Shown: positions 35,466 through 45,119 of the stretch, in pieces
Layout of the letters: the number at the start of each line of letters is the position of its first letter
Position numbering within the stretch: position 1 is the first letter of the stretch
DNA from: Halosimplex carlsbadense 2-9-1
GTDB taxonomy: Archaea; Halobacteriota; Halobacteria; Halobacteriales; Haloarculaceae
Direction: 5' to 3'
DNA: 64,000 nucleotides
NCBI RefSeq assembly: GCF_000337455.1
Contig: NZ_AOIU01000049.1
Coordinates: 37,061-101,060, forward strand
The notes under the pieces: generated by a model
What the model saw: the letters and a program-made list of their open reading frames with translations, nothing else
What the model was told of the DNA's origin: nothing
Database searches by the model: none
Translations under genes and position numbers: made by a program

Positions 35466-36680
35466 ATGAGTCAGAAACCGGCCCCCAAAGTAGAACTGGC
35501 GGCAGATCGTGTCCAGGTCTCTGAGCTAGAGATCACGAACTCAGATGTGGTGGAATACTTGGAGGAAATCGAAGCTGAGGACCGAGAAGAGGCGATCCAG
35601 TATGCGCTGAACGTGGGGGTAAAAACCCTTCAGCTCGCCGAGACCTCTCGAGAAGAGGAGTTTGTCGAGCGGAAGTTCAGTGAGATGCACCAGGAGTTCG
35701 AAACTGAAATCGAGCGTATCGAAGACGAAGTCGAGGAACGGTTCGGGAGCGATGGTGACGTCCCCGAGATCTTTCAAAAGCATCTTGGAGAGGACGGAAA
35801 GCTCCAGGAACACATAGAACACGCGTTCAGTGAGGACGGGCCATTCGTCGACAGGCTCGATGAGGAGTTGGGTGAGGACGGCGAACGGATTCAGGAAGCA
35901 CTCGACCCGGACGACGAGGGGACTCCCACGTACCGTCTGAAGTCCGCACTGCTGGACGAGATCCGGTCTCTGCGGGATAAGATCGAAGAACGAGAAACAG
36001 AAGAGGAGACGCGAGAGGAACTGAAACAGGAGACAACTCTCAAGGGTGACGACTTCGAGGAGACCGTCGGTAACATCCTCGGAGACGTCGTCCGAAATAC
36101 GACGGATGAGGTCGAACCGACCGGCGAGGAACTCGGTGAGCGTTCAGACCGAAAGGTCGGTGACTTCGTGCTTACTCTGGGTGACACTGGTCAGCGAATT
36201 GTCGTCGAGGCCAAGAGTGCAACGAACTACTCACAGCCAAAGATCAAGGAAGAGTTGGCCGAGGCTATCGAAAACCGGGACGCCGACTACGCGCTCATTG
36301 TCTTCGAGTGCGAGTCGTATGTGCCGGACAAAATCGGATACTTCCAGGAGTTCGACGACGACCGGCTCTCTGTTGCGTTGAGTGCGGACGAAGACGACGA
36401 CGTCGAACCCGGATTTCTTCGCATCGCCATCAACTGGGCGCGGGCTCGTGCCGTCCAGTCCTACGTCGATGCGGGGGCAGACCTCGAGCCGGAAGCCATC
36501 CAGAACGATATTGGAGAAGTCGAGGACGCTATCGGTCGCTTCAGTCGGGTCCGGACGAAGACGACGAACATCCGCGAGGCTGCGAACGAGATCGACGAGG
36601 AGCTGCGAAGCATTCAGAACGACGTCGAAGATCGCGTCGGAAAGGTGCGTGCAGAACTGCAAGGAGCGTCCGACTCGTGA
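35466..36680 (+). CDS. coiled-coil PD-(D/E)XK nuclease-like protein
   Basis: A 404-residue protein. Residues ~60-185 are a very acidic coiled coil. A nuclease core follows: RKVGDFVLTLGDTGQRIVVE then AKSATNY, the GD...ExK pattern of PD-(D/E)XK enzymes (about residues 232-255), with a further helix and strand (ADYALIVFE). The C-terminal ~60 residues are again helical. It precedes the AddB-like gene by 84 nt on the same strand, so it may belong to that complex, for example as an arm holding DNA. A TATA-like TTTTATTT lies about 36 nt before ATG 35466. I know no named family of this exact layout in haloarchaea. Confidence 0.65.
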   Translation: MSQKPAPKVELAADRVQVSELEITNSDVVEYLEEIEAEDREEAIQYALNVGVKTLQLAETSREEEFVERKFSEMHQEFETEIERIEDEVEERFGSDGDVPEIFQKHLGEDGKLQEHIEHAFSEDGPFVDRLDEELGEDGERIQEALDPDDEGTPTYRLKSALLDEIRSLRDKIEERETEEETREELKQETTLKGDDFEETVGNILGDVVRNTTDEVEPTGEELGERSDRKVGDFVLTLGDTGQRIVVEAKSATNYSQPKIKEELAEAIENRDADYALIVFECESYVPDKIGYFQEFDDDRLSVALSADEDDDVEPGFLRIAINWARARAVQSYVDAGADLEPEAIQNDIGEVEDAIGRFSRVRTKTTNIREAANEIDEELRSIQNDVEDRVGKVRAELQGASDS

Positions 36681-36764
36681 GCGGCGACAGTAACTCAGAT
36701 CGGGGAATCGATTCAGGGGATATGTATTTGGTCCTTCAACCGAAGCTACTGGCTATGTCATCGA

Positions 36765-38876
36765 TTGGTTCCCCAACGCTTGCGACTTCGATACGAGTCG
36801 GGAGGTCATCTCGTGCCCGGTGAGCACTCGTTCAATGGGTCACTGATTATGACCCCATTCGCTAGCGGTATGGTCAGAGACGTTGTCGTAGACCGATATC
36901 AGCAACTGCTCGACGAGTACGACTCCGAGGAGATACTCGTACTCACCGGATCGCCGACGAGCATGGGTACATTCCGCACCCTCCTCGATGATATAGTTCC
37001 AGGCGCCGCTGTTCCTCGCGTGACATCGCTCGTCGTACAGGCGACGGAAGTAGTCAACAAAACTGACGATCGGACAATCCTTTCGGATACCCTCCGTCGT
37101 GAACTCGTCCACCGATTTCTCGAGGACTACGACTGGGAGTGTGATTACCTCCACCGAGCCGCCCAACAACCGTCGTTTGCAGAGGACATCGGCGGACTCA
37201 TGGAAACCGCGACGTGGCAAAACGCTCCCTTCGATACGACGCGAGAGCTAGTGGAGATAGCCTCAGTACGAGATGCGTTTCACGAGTGGCTCGCCGATCA
37301 CGACCACATGGTCCGGGGTCAGCTAATCGACGAAGCGACATCCGTCCTGGAGGACCCCGATCAGCGAAACGATATCGTCGACGCTTCGGCTATTCTCGCG
37401 GTCGAGTTCGAGGAGTTCTTGCCCCCTGACCGCCGCTACCTTCAGACGATTTCCGGCGGAGTAGACCTCGTGTGCGTCGCAGAAACGGACGCCAGCATTC
37501 GTCGAACGCGAATGGAGTCCGGGTCGCTTGCCGACCAAGTTTCGTTCACCGACGAGGAAACACTCGACCGAGAAGACATCACCAGACGTCCCGAGGCGGC
37601 GGCCGCATACTGGGCTCGCGGAATCGTGCCCGACGATCCTGAGCGAGGTCAGGTCAACGTCCTAGCCGCCGAAACCTCGGACGAGCAGCTCCACCAGGTC
37701 GCTGACGAAATCGAACGGCTCCGCGAGACGGAAGAATGGAACTATGACGACTTCGCCGTCGGACTCCAGCACAGTGGTTCGGCCCTTACAGATACTCTCC
37801 GAGGACTAGAACGCTCTGGCCTGCCGACCGAATCGTCCACTATCGTAGGGTTCGGCGACGATCCTGCCGTTCGAGAGCTTTTGCAGGTGACTCGTTACCT
37901 CGCGTCGGGCGGAGAGCACCGGGAACAGATTCTCGCCGATCACTCCACGCTAGACCAGGAGCTCCTCGAGGACATCGAAGCCATGAACGGACTTGCTGCT
38001 CCCCTTCGTCGTTGGGCCACTGATTCGAACTTGAAGCACCGCATCGCCGACGAGAACGATCCTCTGGATGCCCGCACCCAGTTCAGCGACGTCGAGCGCG
38101 TGTTCCGAATGGCGTCATTCGTTGAGGACACCGCCTTCATCGACACGAGTTGGCAGTCGTTCGCGGCCATGTTAGAACGAGCACACGAGTATGCGCCCCA
38201 GCATAATCAGACGAGCGCCACCGAACGCGACGGTGGCGTTCAGGTCGACCACGTCGAAGCGATCAAGAATGGGCGATACCGTGCTGTCTTTCTTCTCGAT
38301 CTCGTCGATGAGGAGTATCCTGGGGATGCCTGGTTGACGAGGCTGTTTCCACAGGAACGCGTGGCTGGAATGCCAGATTATCCCGGCGTGACGAATGTCG
38401 ACGCTGACGATGTCGAGGCAACCTTCAGCACTGACTCAACCGAATCAAGCCGACCTCTCAGGCGATATTACGCGGAACTATCGCGACGGCGTTTGGCATC
38501 AGGTGCGGCGGCCGCGACGGACCGACTGTACTGTTGCCTCTACGAATACGAGGACACGGCACTGGAAGAGCGGACACAGGCTTCTCGCTTTCTCGCAGAC
38601 GCCTATCGGACACTCTTCTGGATCACAGAGGCCCCGGACGAGACGATCCGAAGTGAACGAGCGGCCGAAGAGTATCTTCTATCGCGCGTCGATCGGGCAC
38701 TATCCGACGTTCGGCGCAGCCGCAGTCAAGACGTGACCGTAGCACTCGATGACCTCGAGGCGGATCTCACAGAGGTTCACGAGCTTCTCGAAAACAGCAG
38801 TCGGCGCGGAGAGAGGCTGAGAGATGCACTTCATGCGCGTGTCGACTTCGCTATGGGGGAGATCCGCAGTGAGTGA
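36765..38876 (+). CDS. AddB-like inactivated UvrD-family protein
   Basis: A 703-residue protein, starting at TTG 36765 or at ATG 36849; the second is a standard codon but drops 28 plausible residues. It resembles the helicase-dead half of AddB/RexB-type subunits: LVLTGSPTSMGTFRTL sits where the P-loop should be but lacks the lysine, and later VDHVEAIKNGRYRAVFLLDL with DEEYPG matches the motif V region of UvrD-family proteins (usually V-HxxxxGxE-xxVFL), followed by YYAELSRRRLASG at the motif VI position. The nuclease half normally fused in AddB is the next gene, which overlaps by 8 nt. It probably scaffolds the complex with the helicase encoded third. Homology is distant. Confidence 0.6.
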   Translation: MVPQRLRLRYESGGHLVPGEHSFNGSLIMTPFASGMVRDVVVDRYQQLLDEYDSEEILVLTGSPTSMGTFRTLLDDIVPGAAVPRVTSLVVQATEVVNKTDDRTILSDTLRRELVHRFLEDYDWECDYLHRAAQQPSFAEDIGGLMETATWQNAPFDTTRELVEIASVRDAFHEWLADHDHMVRGQLIDEATSVLEDPDQRNDIVDASAILAVEFEEFLPPDRRYLQTISGGVDLVCVAETDASIRRTRMESGSLADQVSFTDEETLDREDITRRPEAAAAYWARGIVPDDPERGQVNVLAAETSDEQLHQVADEIERLRETEEWNYDDFAVGLQHSGSALTDTLRGLERSGLPTESSTIVGFGDDPAVRELLQVTRYLASGGEHREQILADHSTLDQELLEDIEAMNGLAAPLRRWATDSNLKHRIADENDPLDARTQFSDVERVFRMASFVEDTAFIDTSWQSFAAMLERAHEYAPQHNQTSATERDGGVQVDHVEAIKNGRYRAVFLLDLVDEEYPGDAWLTRLFPQERVAGMPDYPGVTNVDADDVEATFSTDSTESSRPLRRYYAELSRRRLASGAAAATDRLYCCLYEYEDTALEERTQASRFLADAYRTLFWITEAPDETIRSERAAEEYLLSRVDRALSDVRRSRSQDVTVALDDLEADLTEVHELLENSSRRGERLRDALHARVDFAMGEIRSE

Positions 38877-39777
38877 CGTAGTTTACCTCTCGCCGTCGCG
38901 GCTGGCCACGTATGCAGACTGTGCCCGGAAGTACGACCACAAGTACGAGCAGCGGGTCGAAACACCCGACGAGACGACGCTGTATCTCAATCAGGGGCTC
39001 GCGTATCACGAGACAATAGAGGTCGTCTGTAACGAGACAGAACCTGACGACGAACCCGAGCAGATCCACGCTCGGGCGATGGCTACCTTCGAGGAGACCT
39101 GGGCCGATCACATCGATCCCGCCGACTATGCGTCTCATTCACACCAAGAGTTCCAGCGGGCAGAGAATCGCGCAGCGCTCGATACGTTCTTTGATCCGAA
39201 TGGTGGGGACGGTATCGAGCACGCCAGAAGCTCCGTCGAAACAGAGAGATGGGTCAAGTTCGAGCGAAACGGTCGAGGTTTGCACGGAAAGGTGGACAAT
39301 ATCCTCAAGACAGAGGATGAGATCCACCTGATCGACTACAAGCGCAACCTCCGTGACGTCATTTCGTCGGGAACCGCAACGAGGCTCGAAGACCACAGGA
39401 ACGGTGACGACCATGAGCCGAAGCGTGTGAAAAACGCCTTCCAGACGGCGACGTACATTGAGGGGATTAAGCAATCGCCGCTGTACGAGGACGGGATGAC
39501 GGTCCGGTTCAGCTTCTACGGACTCATGAACCAAGGATCGTTCGTCAGCCGACCCGACGGTTACGAGGTATCTGCTCGAGGATACCCACGTGAAACGACC
39601 GGTATCTACGATGAATACAACGACATGATCTGGTCATTGATCGAGGAGGCGCACGATGGAATCACGTCGGATGTCTATGACCCGAAACCGTTCGACCTGA
39701 TTAACGACGAGGCCTGTCCTGACTGTGACTACAGTGATGCATGTCCCGAGTACATCGCTGAGAGGGTAAGCCGATGA
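38869..39777 (+). CDS. RecB/Cas4-type Fe-S nuclease, AddB C-terminal-like
   Basis: A 302-residue nuclease starting at GTG 38869, which overlaps the previous stop by 8 nt and places the family motif VYLSPSRLATYADCARKY at the N-terminus. Core motifs: GKVDNIL, LIDYKRN (D-x-K), and QTATY (QxxxY). One early cysteine (ADCARKY) and a late C-x2-C-x5-C (CPDCDYSDAC) are the 4Fe-4S ligands found in AddB and Cas4. The stop overlaps the next ATG by 4 nt. It appears to be the nuclease domain of an AddB protein encoded as a separate gene. It would cut one strand at processed double-strand ends while the helicase unwinds. Confidence 0.8.
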   Translation: MSDVVYLSPSRLATYADCARKYDHKYEQRVETPDETTLYLNQGLAYHETIEVVCNETEPDDEPEQIHARAMATFEETWADHIDPADYASHSHQEFQRAENRAALDTFFDPNGGDGIEHARSSVETERWVKFERNGRGLHGKVDNILKTEDEIHLIDYKRNLRDVISSGTATRLEDHRNGDDHEPKRVKNAFQTATYIEGIKQSPLYEDGMTVRFSFYGLMNQGSFVSRPDGYEVSARGYPRETTGIYDEYNDMIWSLIEEAHDGITSDVYDPKPFDLINDEACPDCDYSDACPEYIAERVSR

Positions 39778-42700
39778 CTCCGGAGCAGCCCGATTGGTTG
39801 CCCGTCGCTGAAGACGAGAAGACTCCGAGAGAGCAACAACAGACCATCATCGAATCGCAGACGTACCCGATGCGGGTCCTCGCTGGCGCCGGAACAGGGA
39901 AGACCTTCACGATGGTGCGGAAGATCGAGAATCTTATCGACGAACAGGGCGTTTCGCCCGACCGAATCCTCGCTCTGACCTTTACGAACAACGCAGCCGA
40001 TTCGATGCGCGAAAAGCTCAATGCAAAACTCGGGACGGCCGGGTATGACATTGACGCATACACCTATCACTCCATCTGCAACGAGATTTTGACGGACTAC
40101 GCCTACGAGGCCGGCGTTGATCCGGACTTCGATATCATCACTGACGCCGAAAAGTACACTATCGTCCTCGACGTGCTTGACGAGATTGAGTACCGGTCGG
40201 TCAAGCCGAACGTCTATGGCCCTGAATCCTTCGCCGACGGCGCCGCGTCGAAACTCCTCTCGTTCATCGGATCGATGAAACGTAACGGCATCGACCCGGC
40301 TGATGTCGACTCCTTCCTCGGGCCGGCAGAACGGCTGTACGAACTGGACGACCTACCCGAACGGATTGGAGCGATCGCCGGTGACCACCTCGGTGGTCGC
40401 TCCGTCGGAAGTGTGCTCGATGGGATTCCTGATGCCAGTCGAGACATCGCCGCTGAACGGGAACGCCTCGAAGCAGACGGCATCGAGGGGTGCCTCCGAG
40501 ATTTTCTTGATCGTCTCGTCGATCTCTGCGATGCACTAGAGGCAGCCTTTGAAGCTCACCAGAATGGTGAGAATCCGCTTCCGGAGAACTCCCACAAACT
40601 TCCGAAGTACCTCCTCGGCGGGTACAGCAGCGGCGCTCCGAGTGGGATTCCAAACGACCTGAAAATGGAACTGCCCGACCAACTGGAGGACTTCCTGGAG
40701 GACTGCAAGACGGCACGAGACCTCACGGCCGGCTACAAGGCTTACGAACGTGAACTCACCGAGCGGGGGCTCATCGACTTCGACGGACTCGTCGTTGAGA
40801 CCCAGAAACTTCTTCAAGGTGACGTCGCGGACAAGATAGCTGGTCGGTGGGATTACGTATTCTGTGATGAATTCCAGGATACGGATCGTCTCCAGTTCGA
40901 CCTCGTCACCGCACTAGTCTCCGACGATCGACTCTTCGTCGTCGGCGACGACGACCAGGCCATCTACGAGTGGCGAGGGGCGAATGTCGACAACATCACC
41001 TCCGAGCTCGATGGCGAGTATGGCGACTCCCTCACGGACGAACCACTACTGCAGAACTTTCGTTCCCGCCAGCCAATTCTCGAACTGGCTAACGATGCCC
41101 TCGAGCTCGTCGACGAACGGCAGTTCGAGAAGACTCTCACGAGAGTCGAGGAGCCCGATTACGATGGGACGTCAGTCGCCGTTATCGAGGAGGCAGAGGA
41201 GGATCAGCAGCGAGGTGAACAGCTAGTCACGCTCATCAGGAATCTGCTCAGTGGTGAGGCACAGGACCTCGATCAGAGTTACGACCCAGAGGATGTCGCG
41301 TTGCTCGTACGGAAGAACGACCACGCGACGCCCATATTAGAGGCGTTCGACCGAGCCGGAATCCCCTATCAGGTATCCGGCGACCTCGCAACAGAGTCCA
41401 TCGGCGTGGGCACAGTCGTCGCGTATCTCAAGGCACTCGCTCGACCCGAGACTGACGAGGTCAGCTGGAATCGCGTCCTGACAATGCGGTATCGCCTCTG
41501 TGATCGCGATCTGCGATTGCTTAACGACCACGATGATGGATTACTAACGGCGCTTCTCGACGCACCTCTCAATCAATTCGAGGAACCGGCTACCGTACGG
41601 GAGGCCCGAAACCACGTGAAGACGTTGTTAGAACTCCGAGACACTGCGTCGCTCGGTCATTTCTATCGAGAACTCAAAGACCTGACCGACATTGAATGGT
41701 ACCTAAGCGGTCAGGAACGTCGGGACTTGGATCGGCTCGACGAGGTCATAGAGCAATACGGAACTGGCGCCGTCCAGCCACCGTTATCCCCAGATTTCAT
41801 AGAATCGCTCCAGCACTACGATTCGTTGCTCGACGAGAGTGGTTCCACTCCATCGAGTCAGCCGGATCTGGCGGACGATGCGGTCAACGTCATGACTGTT
41901 CACAAGAGCAAAGGTCTCGACTTCCCCGTCGTCCTGATGCCTCGACTCACGGCCGATGAGTGGGAACCGAGTTCGAGAACGTTCGGCGCGCTAGAAGAGG
42001 CCCTCGCTACGGGACCAACAGCCGCGTTCGAGGAGGACTTCGTCGCCCGTGACGCTAGAGAGACAAGGCGCGTACTCCACGTCGGGCTTACTCGTACAGA
42101 AGACATCCTCGTGCTCCAGGGACGGAGCGACGACGAGGAGAGTGCAGGGGAAGAATCGAACGAGAAGTCAGGTCAATCCATGCACGAAGCCGTGGACGAG
42201 ATTCTTCCGCCGTCGATCCCCTGGGAACCCGACAGTGGTCACATTCCGCTCTGGCGAGACCTGAACGCATGTCTCCCAGCTGGGGCTAGCGACTGGACGG
42301 ACTCTCTGGCAACCAACGTCGTCGGGTCCGTAGGCGGTGGCGTGACCTATAGTGGCGACCGACTGGAGCCGGATGAGGGTCGCGAACAGGTGCTCTCCCT
42401 TGCGACAAAGTCACTACAGGGGAACGTTGAGTCCTCCATCGAAGAGCCAACGTTCGAAGTCAACGTCCTCACCGGTCTGTCGACGCCGATGCCCGCACTG
42501 CGTCACAGCTATACGTCGCTGGAGACGTTTGAGGAGTGTCCGCGTCAACACTACTTGGACTACGTCGTCGGTGCTTTCGACGATTACAGGGAGACCAGTG
42601 GCACTGTCGAAGGAGTTTCTCAGCAAGATATCGGGTTACTCTTCCACGATACAGCAGAGATCGCTGCCGAGAAGGAGACGACCGACCCCGACGGATGGCA

Positions 42701-43235
42701 CGAGATTTGTGAACGACTCGCCGGCCAACGCCGTGCCCGCGATGCCCTTCCGGCCGCGAAGGCCTGCATCGATCGGTACTTCGAACTCGAGATAAGTCGC
42801 TGGGAAGTCGTCGACGCCGAACGGCAGTTCCAGGTCGAGTTCGACGGGCACGAACTCGTCGGATTCATAGACGCCGTTTATCGTACGTCCGATGGCGAGC
42901 TCGTGGTCATCGATTACAAAGCGACGGAACGTACCCGTGATATTGAATCGAATCGGCAGCTTCCCCTCTATTTGCTTGCCTGCCGCGACCTCTATGACGA
43001 ACCCATTCACCGAGCGGGATACGCGTACGTCGGTGAAGTCGGGCCGAAAGTAGTCACGCGATCATATGGAGCGTCTGATCTAGAAGCAGTCCGTTCTTCG
43101 ATCACGAAGTCGATAGAGCAAATTTCCGAGACGACATTCAATCAATACGAGGCGGACGACCACTGCCGTTGGTGTACTCACAACCAGCTCCCCTGTGCAG
43201 ACAAGAAGTACGCAGTGCAGAAGACCAGCGACTGA
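39774..43235 (+). CDS. AddA-like UvrD-family helicase fused to Cas4-type nuclease
   Basis: An 1,153-residue helicase-nuclease. SF1A helicase motifs are complete: LAGAGTGKTFTM (I), ALTFTNNAAD (Ia), FCDEFQDTD (II), VGDDDQAIYEWRGA (III), LLQNFRS (IV), MTVHKSKGLDFPVV (V) and RVLHVGLTRTED (VI). The C-terminal nuclease has ECPRQHYL (first Cys), GFIDAVY, VIDYKAT, RQLPLYL and a final C-x2-C-x6-C (CRWCTHNQLPC), so it too likely holds an Fe-S cluster. Bacterial AddA nucleases usually lack that cluster, so this looks closer to archaeal UvrD-Cas4 fusions. With the two preceding genes it forms a set that could process double-strand ends like RecBCD/AddAB. Confidence 0.88.
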   Translation: MTPEQPDWLPVAEDEKTPREQQQTIIESQTYPMRVLAGAGTGKTFTMVRKIENLIDEQGVSPDRILALTFTNNAADSMREKLNAKLGTAGYDIDAYTYHSICNEILTDYAYEAGVDPDFDIITDAEKYTIVLDVLDEIEYRSVKPNVYGPESFADGAASKLLSFIGSMKRNGIDPADVDSFLGPAERLYELDDLPERIGAIAGDHLGGRSVGSVLDGIPDASRDIAAERERLEADGIEGCLRDFLDRLVDLCDALEAAFEAHQNGENPLPENSHKLPKYLLGGYSSGAPSGIPNDLKMELPDQLEDFLEDCKTARDLTAGYKAYERELTERGLIDFDGLVVETQKLLQGDVADKIAGRWDYVFCDEFQDTDRLQFDLVTALVSDDRLFVVGDDDQAIYEWRGANVDNITSELDGEYGDSLTDEPLLQNFRSRQPILELANDALELVDERQFEKTLTRVEEPDYDGTSVAVIEEAEEDQQRGEQLVTLIRNLLSGEAQDLDQSYDPEDVALLVRKNDHATPILEAFDRAGIPYQVSGDLATESIGVGTVVAYLKALARPETDEVSWNRVLTMRYRLCDRDLRLLNDHDDGLLTALLDAPLNQFEEPATVREARNHVKTLLELRDTASLGHFYRELKDLTDIEWYLSGQERRDLDRLDEVIEQYGTGAVQPPLSPDFIESLQHYDSLLDESGSTPSSQPDLADDAVNVMTVHKSKGLDFPVVLMPRLTADEWEPSSRTFGALEEALATGPTAAFEEDFVARDARETRRVLHVGLTRTEDILVLQGRSDDEESAGEESNEKSGQSMHEAVDEILPPSIPWEPDSGHIPLWRDLNACLPAGASDWTDSLATNVVGSVGGGVTYSGDRLEPDEGREQVLSLATKSLQGNVESSIEEPTFEVNVLTGLSTPMPALRHSYTSLETFEECPRQHYLDYVVGAFDDYRETSGTVEGVSQQDIGLLFHDTAEIAAEKETTDPDGWHEICERLAGQRRARDALPAAKACIDRYFELEISRWEVVDAERQFQVEFDGHELVGFIDAVYRTSDGELVVIDYKATERTRDIESNRQLPLYLLACRDLYDEPIHRAGYAYVGEVGPKVVTRSYGASDLEAVRSSITKSIEQISETTFNQYEADDHCRWCTHNQLPCADKKYAVQKTSD

Positions 43236-43316
43236 TTCGTTACTAGAACTTGCATTTCTGAGAGCGGGTTAAAGCAGCTACCACGACAGTATTCGTACTC
43301 TCTGGAACAGAGTATC

Positions 43317-43781
43317 CTAATCTTCTCGGGGAACGTGGGGCAGTCGCTCTTGGATAGTGACGAGAACGGCATCGCGCTCCTCGGTGGGATCAATTCTAAC
43401 GACTTCGTAGGATTCCTCGTCGTAGTCGAGTAGCCATATCAGATAGTGGGTCCGAGGGTGACATTTGATTTCGTCATCGTTGGGGTCAATTACTCGCATT
43501 TTGAACGGCTTGCCCGTTCCATCAGGGTTTGGCTCGCTCTCGTATTCGAAGTAGACATTGTCAATAGAGTACTGCCCACCTCTCTTTTCGAAGTGTTGCT
43601 CGTTATCGAGGTAGTGCTCGTAGGTCCAGGCGTGGATTTCGCCCGAGACGACGAGGAACCAATCAAGCGGTACCAGATGGATGCACCTCTCTATATTATA
43701 GGCTGTCTCCCGGATTTCGACGGGGTCGGTGAAGTGGTTCTCAGTGGTCTGTGGAGCGATTTCGTCGCCAGGAGATGCCAT
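43317..43781 (-). CDS. hypothetical acidic protein (154 aa)
   Basis: A 154-residue acidic protein without membrane segments, converging with the AddA-like gene (81-nt gap) and lying 73 nt after the stop of the OB/DEDD exonuclease on the same strand. Aromatic-rich stretches (LDWFLVVSGEIHAWTYEHYL) suggest a compact beta fold. I do not recognise it. It may be co-transcribed with the exonuclease and so belong to the Argonaute neighbourhood. Confidence 0.55.
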   Translation of the reverse strand: MASPGDEIAPQTTENHFTDPVEIRETAYNIERCIHLVPLDWFLVVSGEIHAWTYEHYLDNEQHFEKRGGQYSIDNVYFEYESEPNPDGTGKPFKMRVIDPNDDEIKCHPRTHYLIWLLDYDEESYEVVRIDPTEERDAVLVTIQERLPHVPRED

Positions 43782-43854
43782 GGACCAACTTGACTATTTA
43801 AGTGCTATAGCTCTACTGGAAGTAGAAGCACGAATGAGATATTGCCGGACAAAA

Positions 43855-44991
43855 CTATCCCCCATTCACATCGTAGGACATCTGGAAGGCCGGTTGCCCC
43901 TGTGTGATCTCGTGGTCGGCTATCGAAAATAGCGGCTGGATGTCTGCTTTGGTATAATCCTCTATACAGTCATAGAGTTCTGTTGCGCGCGTATCTGATC
44001 CATCGGCAAGCGCCTCTAACCAGGCAGCACCGAAATAGGGGATGTCGCTATTGAAGATCTCCGTATCGTCCAAATCGTAGGACGGCGGTGTTCGACCGTT
44101 TTCATGCATCAACTGCCATTGGTCACCTCGCCAGTTTCGCGGTGAAAGGCCGGTTTCGTAATCCGTCCAGCAGGTCGTTGGGACAGGAGAACCGACATGG
44201 CTGGCCATATCCTCAAGAGATCCTGCACCGAGAGCTCTATTCTTCGCCGCTGAGAGATCCGCATGATGGTGGGATTCGAGTACTGTTCGAATTCTGTCTC
44301 CTCTTTCGGGTTCGCCAGTAGCTACTGCAGCTCTTTTTGCACGCCCTAGAAGCACGGGGAAATCGAACCACGCCCCACTGAAAGTCACAATAACCTCGAT
44401 ATCACGTGTCTCGATCCAGTCGACAACTGCTTCGATTGCTTCTAATTCCGCCGTCTCCGTCTGATCCTCTCGGAAGAGAACCTCGGTCTCGACTTCCGAG
44501 TCACAATCCGCTCGATATCCCAAACCGATACAGAGGATTTCCTGATGATCCGGATTCGTCGCCTCGCGGTCACTCTCCGATACAGTCGAAATCGTCTCAA
44601 TATCCAAGGCAGCGATGGATTCAGCGTCACCGAGTTTTTTGACGACACCATCACCAGAGGACGATGAAGGCGCGGGGCAGTTTTCTAGCTCCTGAATCTG
44701 CCGTTCCCATTTTGCCTGAATGCCGATCGTACCTTGATAGACATCCGGCCTGACGTCATCGAATTCGTACCAGGACCCCTCGATGAATTCGTACCCGGCG
44801 AGCTCACAGTCCTCGAAGACGGTTATCTTCACGTGAACGCCGGTTACGTCAGAACAGTGGACTATCTGTGCCCAATAGTCGTGGTCTTTAGTTTCATCTA
44901 TACTGTCTATCCTGAGGGGAATTCGGAGGCTATTTTCGTCCTGTTTTGCAGTGGAGACGATGTCCTCCGCTGTCTGAACACTCGATGCCAT
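43855..44991 (-). CDS. OB-like domain plus DEDD 3'-5' exonuclease, beside Argonaute
   Basis: A 378-residue protein. Residues ~20-100 form an OB-like domain whose sequence aligns with the N-terminus of the neighbouring Argonaute: both share IDE, the D-x-x-G-x2-V-x2-T-x-F strand pair, YE, G-x-WY and DVY-x-G. After a short Ser-rich linker comes an RNase H-fold exonuclease: ALDIETIST (first Asp and Glu), FSGAWFDFPVLLGRAKR (second Asp) and YDCIEDYTKADI (final Asp region), the DEDD pattern of family B polymerase-type proofreading exonucleases. A TATA-like box lies 26 nt before ATG 44991, and the gene is divergent from Argonaute with a 128-bp shared control region. It probably trims nucleic acid, perhaps Argonaute guides or targets. 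Confidence 0.72.
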   Translation of the reverse strand: MASSVQTAEDIVSTAKQDENSLRIPLRIDSIDETKDHDYWAQIVHCSDVTGVHVKITVFEDCELAGYEFIEGSWYEFDDVRPDVYQGTIGIQAKWERQIQELENCPAPSSSSGDGVVKKLGDAESIAALDIETISTVSESDREATNPDHQEILCIGLGYRADCDSEVETEVLFREDQTETAELEAIEAVVDWIETRDIEVIVTFSGAWFDFPVLLGRAKRAAVATGEPERGDRIRTVLESHHHADLSAAKNRALGAGSLEDMASHVGSPVPTTCWTDYETGLSPRNWRGDQWQLMHENGRTPPSYDLDDTEIFNSDIPYFGAAWLEALADGSDTRATELYDCIEDYTKADIQPLFSIADHEITQGQPAFQMSYDVNGG

Positions 44992-45013
44992 TGTCGCGAC
45001 ATGGACTTCCGAG

Positions 45014-45021
45014 TATATTTA
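45014..45021 (-). promoter_or_regulatory. TATA-like box of the OB/DEDD exonuclease gene
   Basis: Minus-strand TAAATATA, centred 26 nt before ATG 44991, in the 128-bp divergent region shared with Argonaute. For the plus strand a weaker TTTATCAC lies about 38 nt before ATG 45120. Confidence 0.6.
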
Positions 45022-45119
45022 CTTTGGGATGGCCGTATCTTCTAGTTTGTTAGTTTGGGATGGGGTTAGTCACTAGGTTTATCACCTAGGCCGGCATTGA
45101 CGGAACTACGGAACGAGGG

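Noticed and set aside
38869..39777. Cas4 of a CRISPR system.
   Set aside because: The nuclease is Cas4-like, but there are no Cas1, Cas2 or repeat-spacer arrays in the window, and the gene overlaps AddAB-like genes on both sides.
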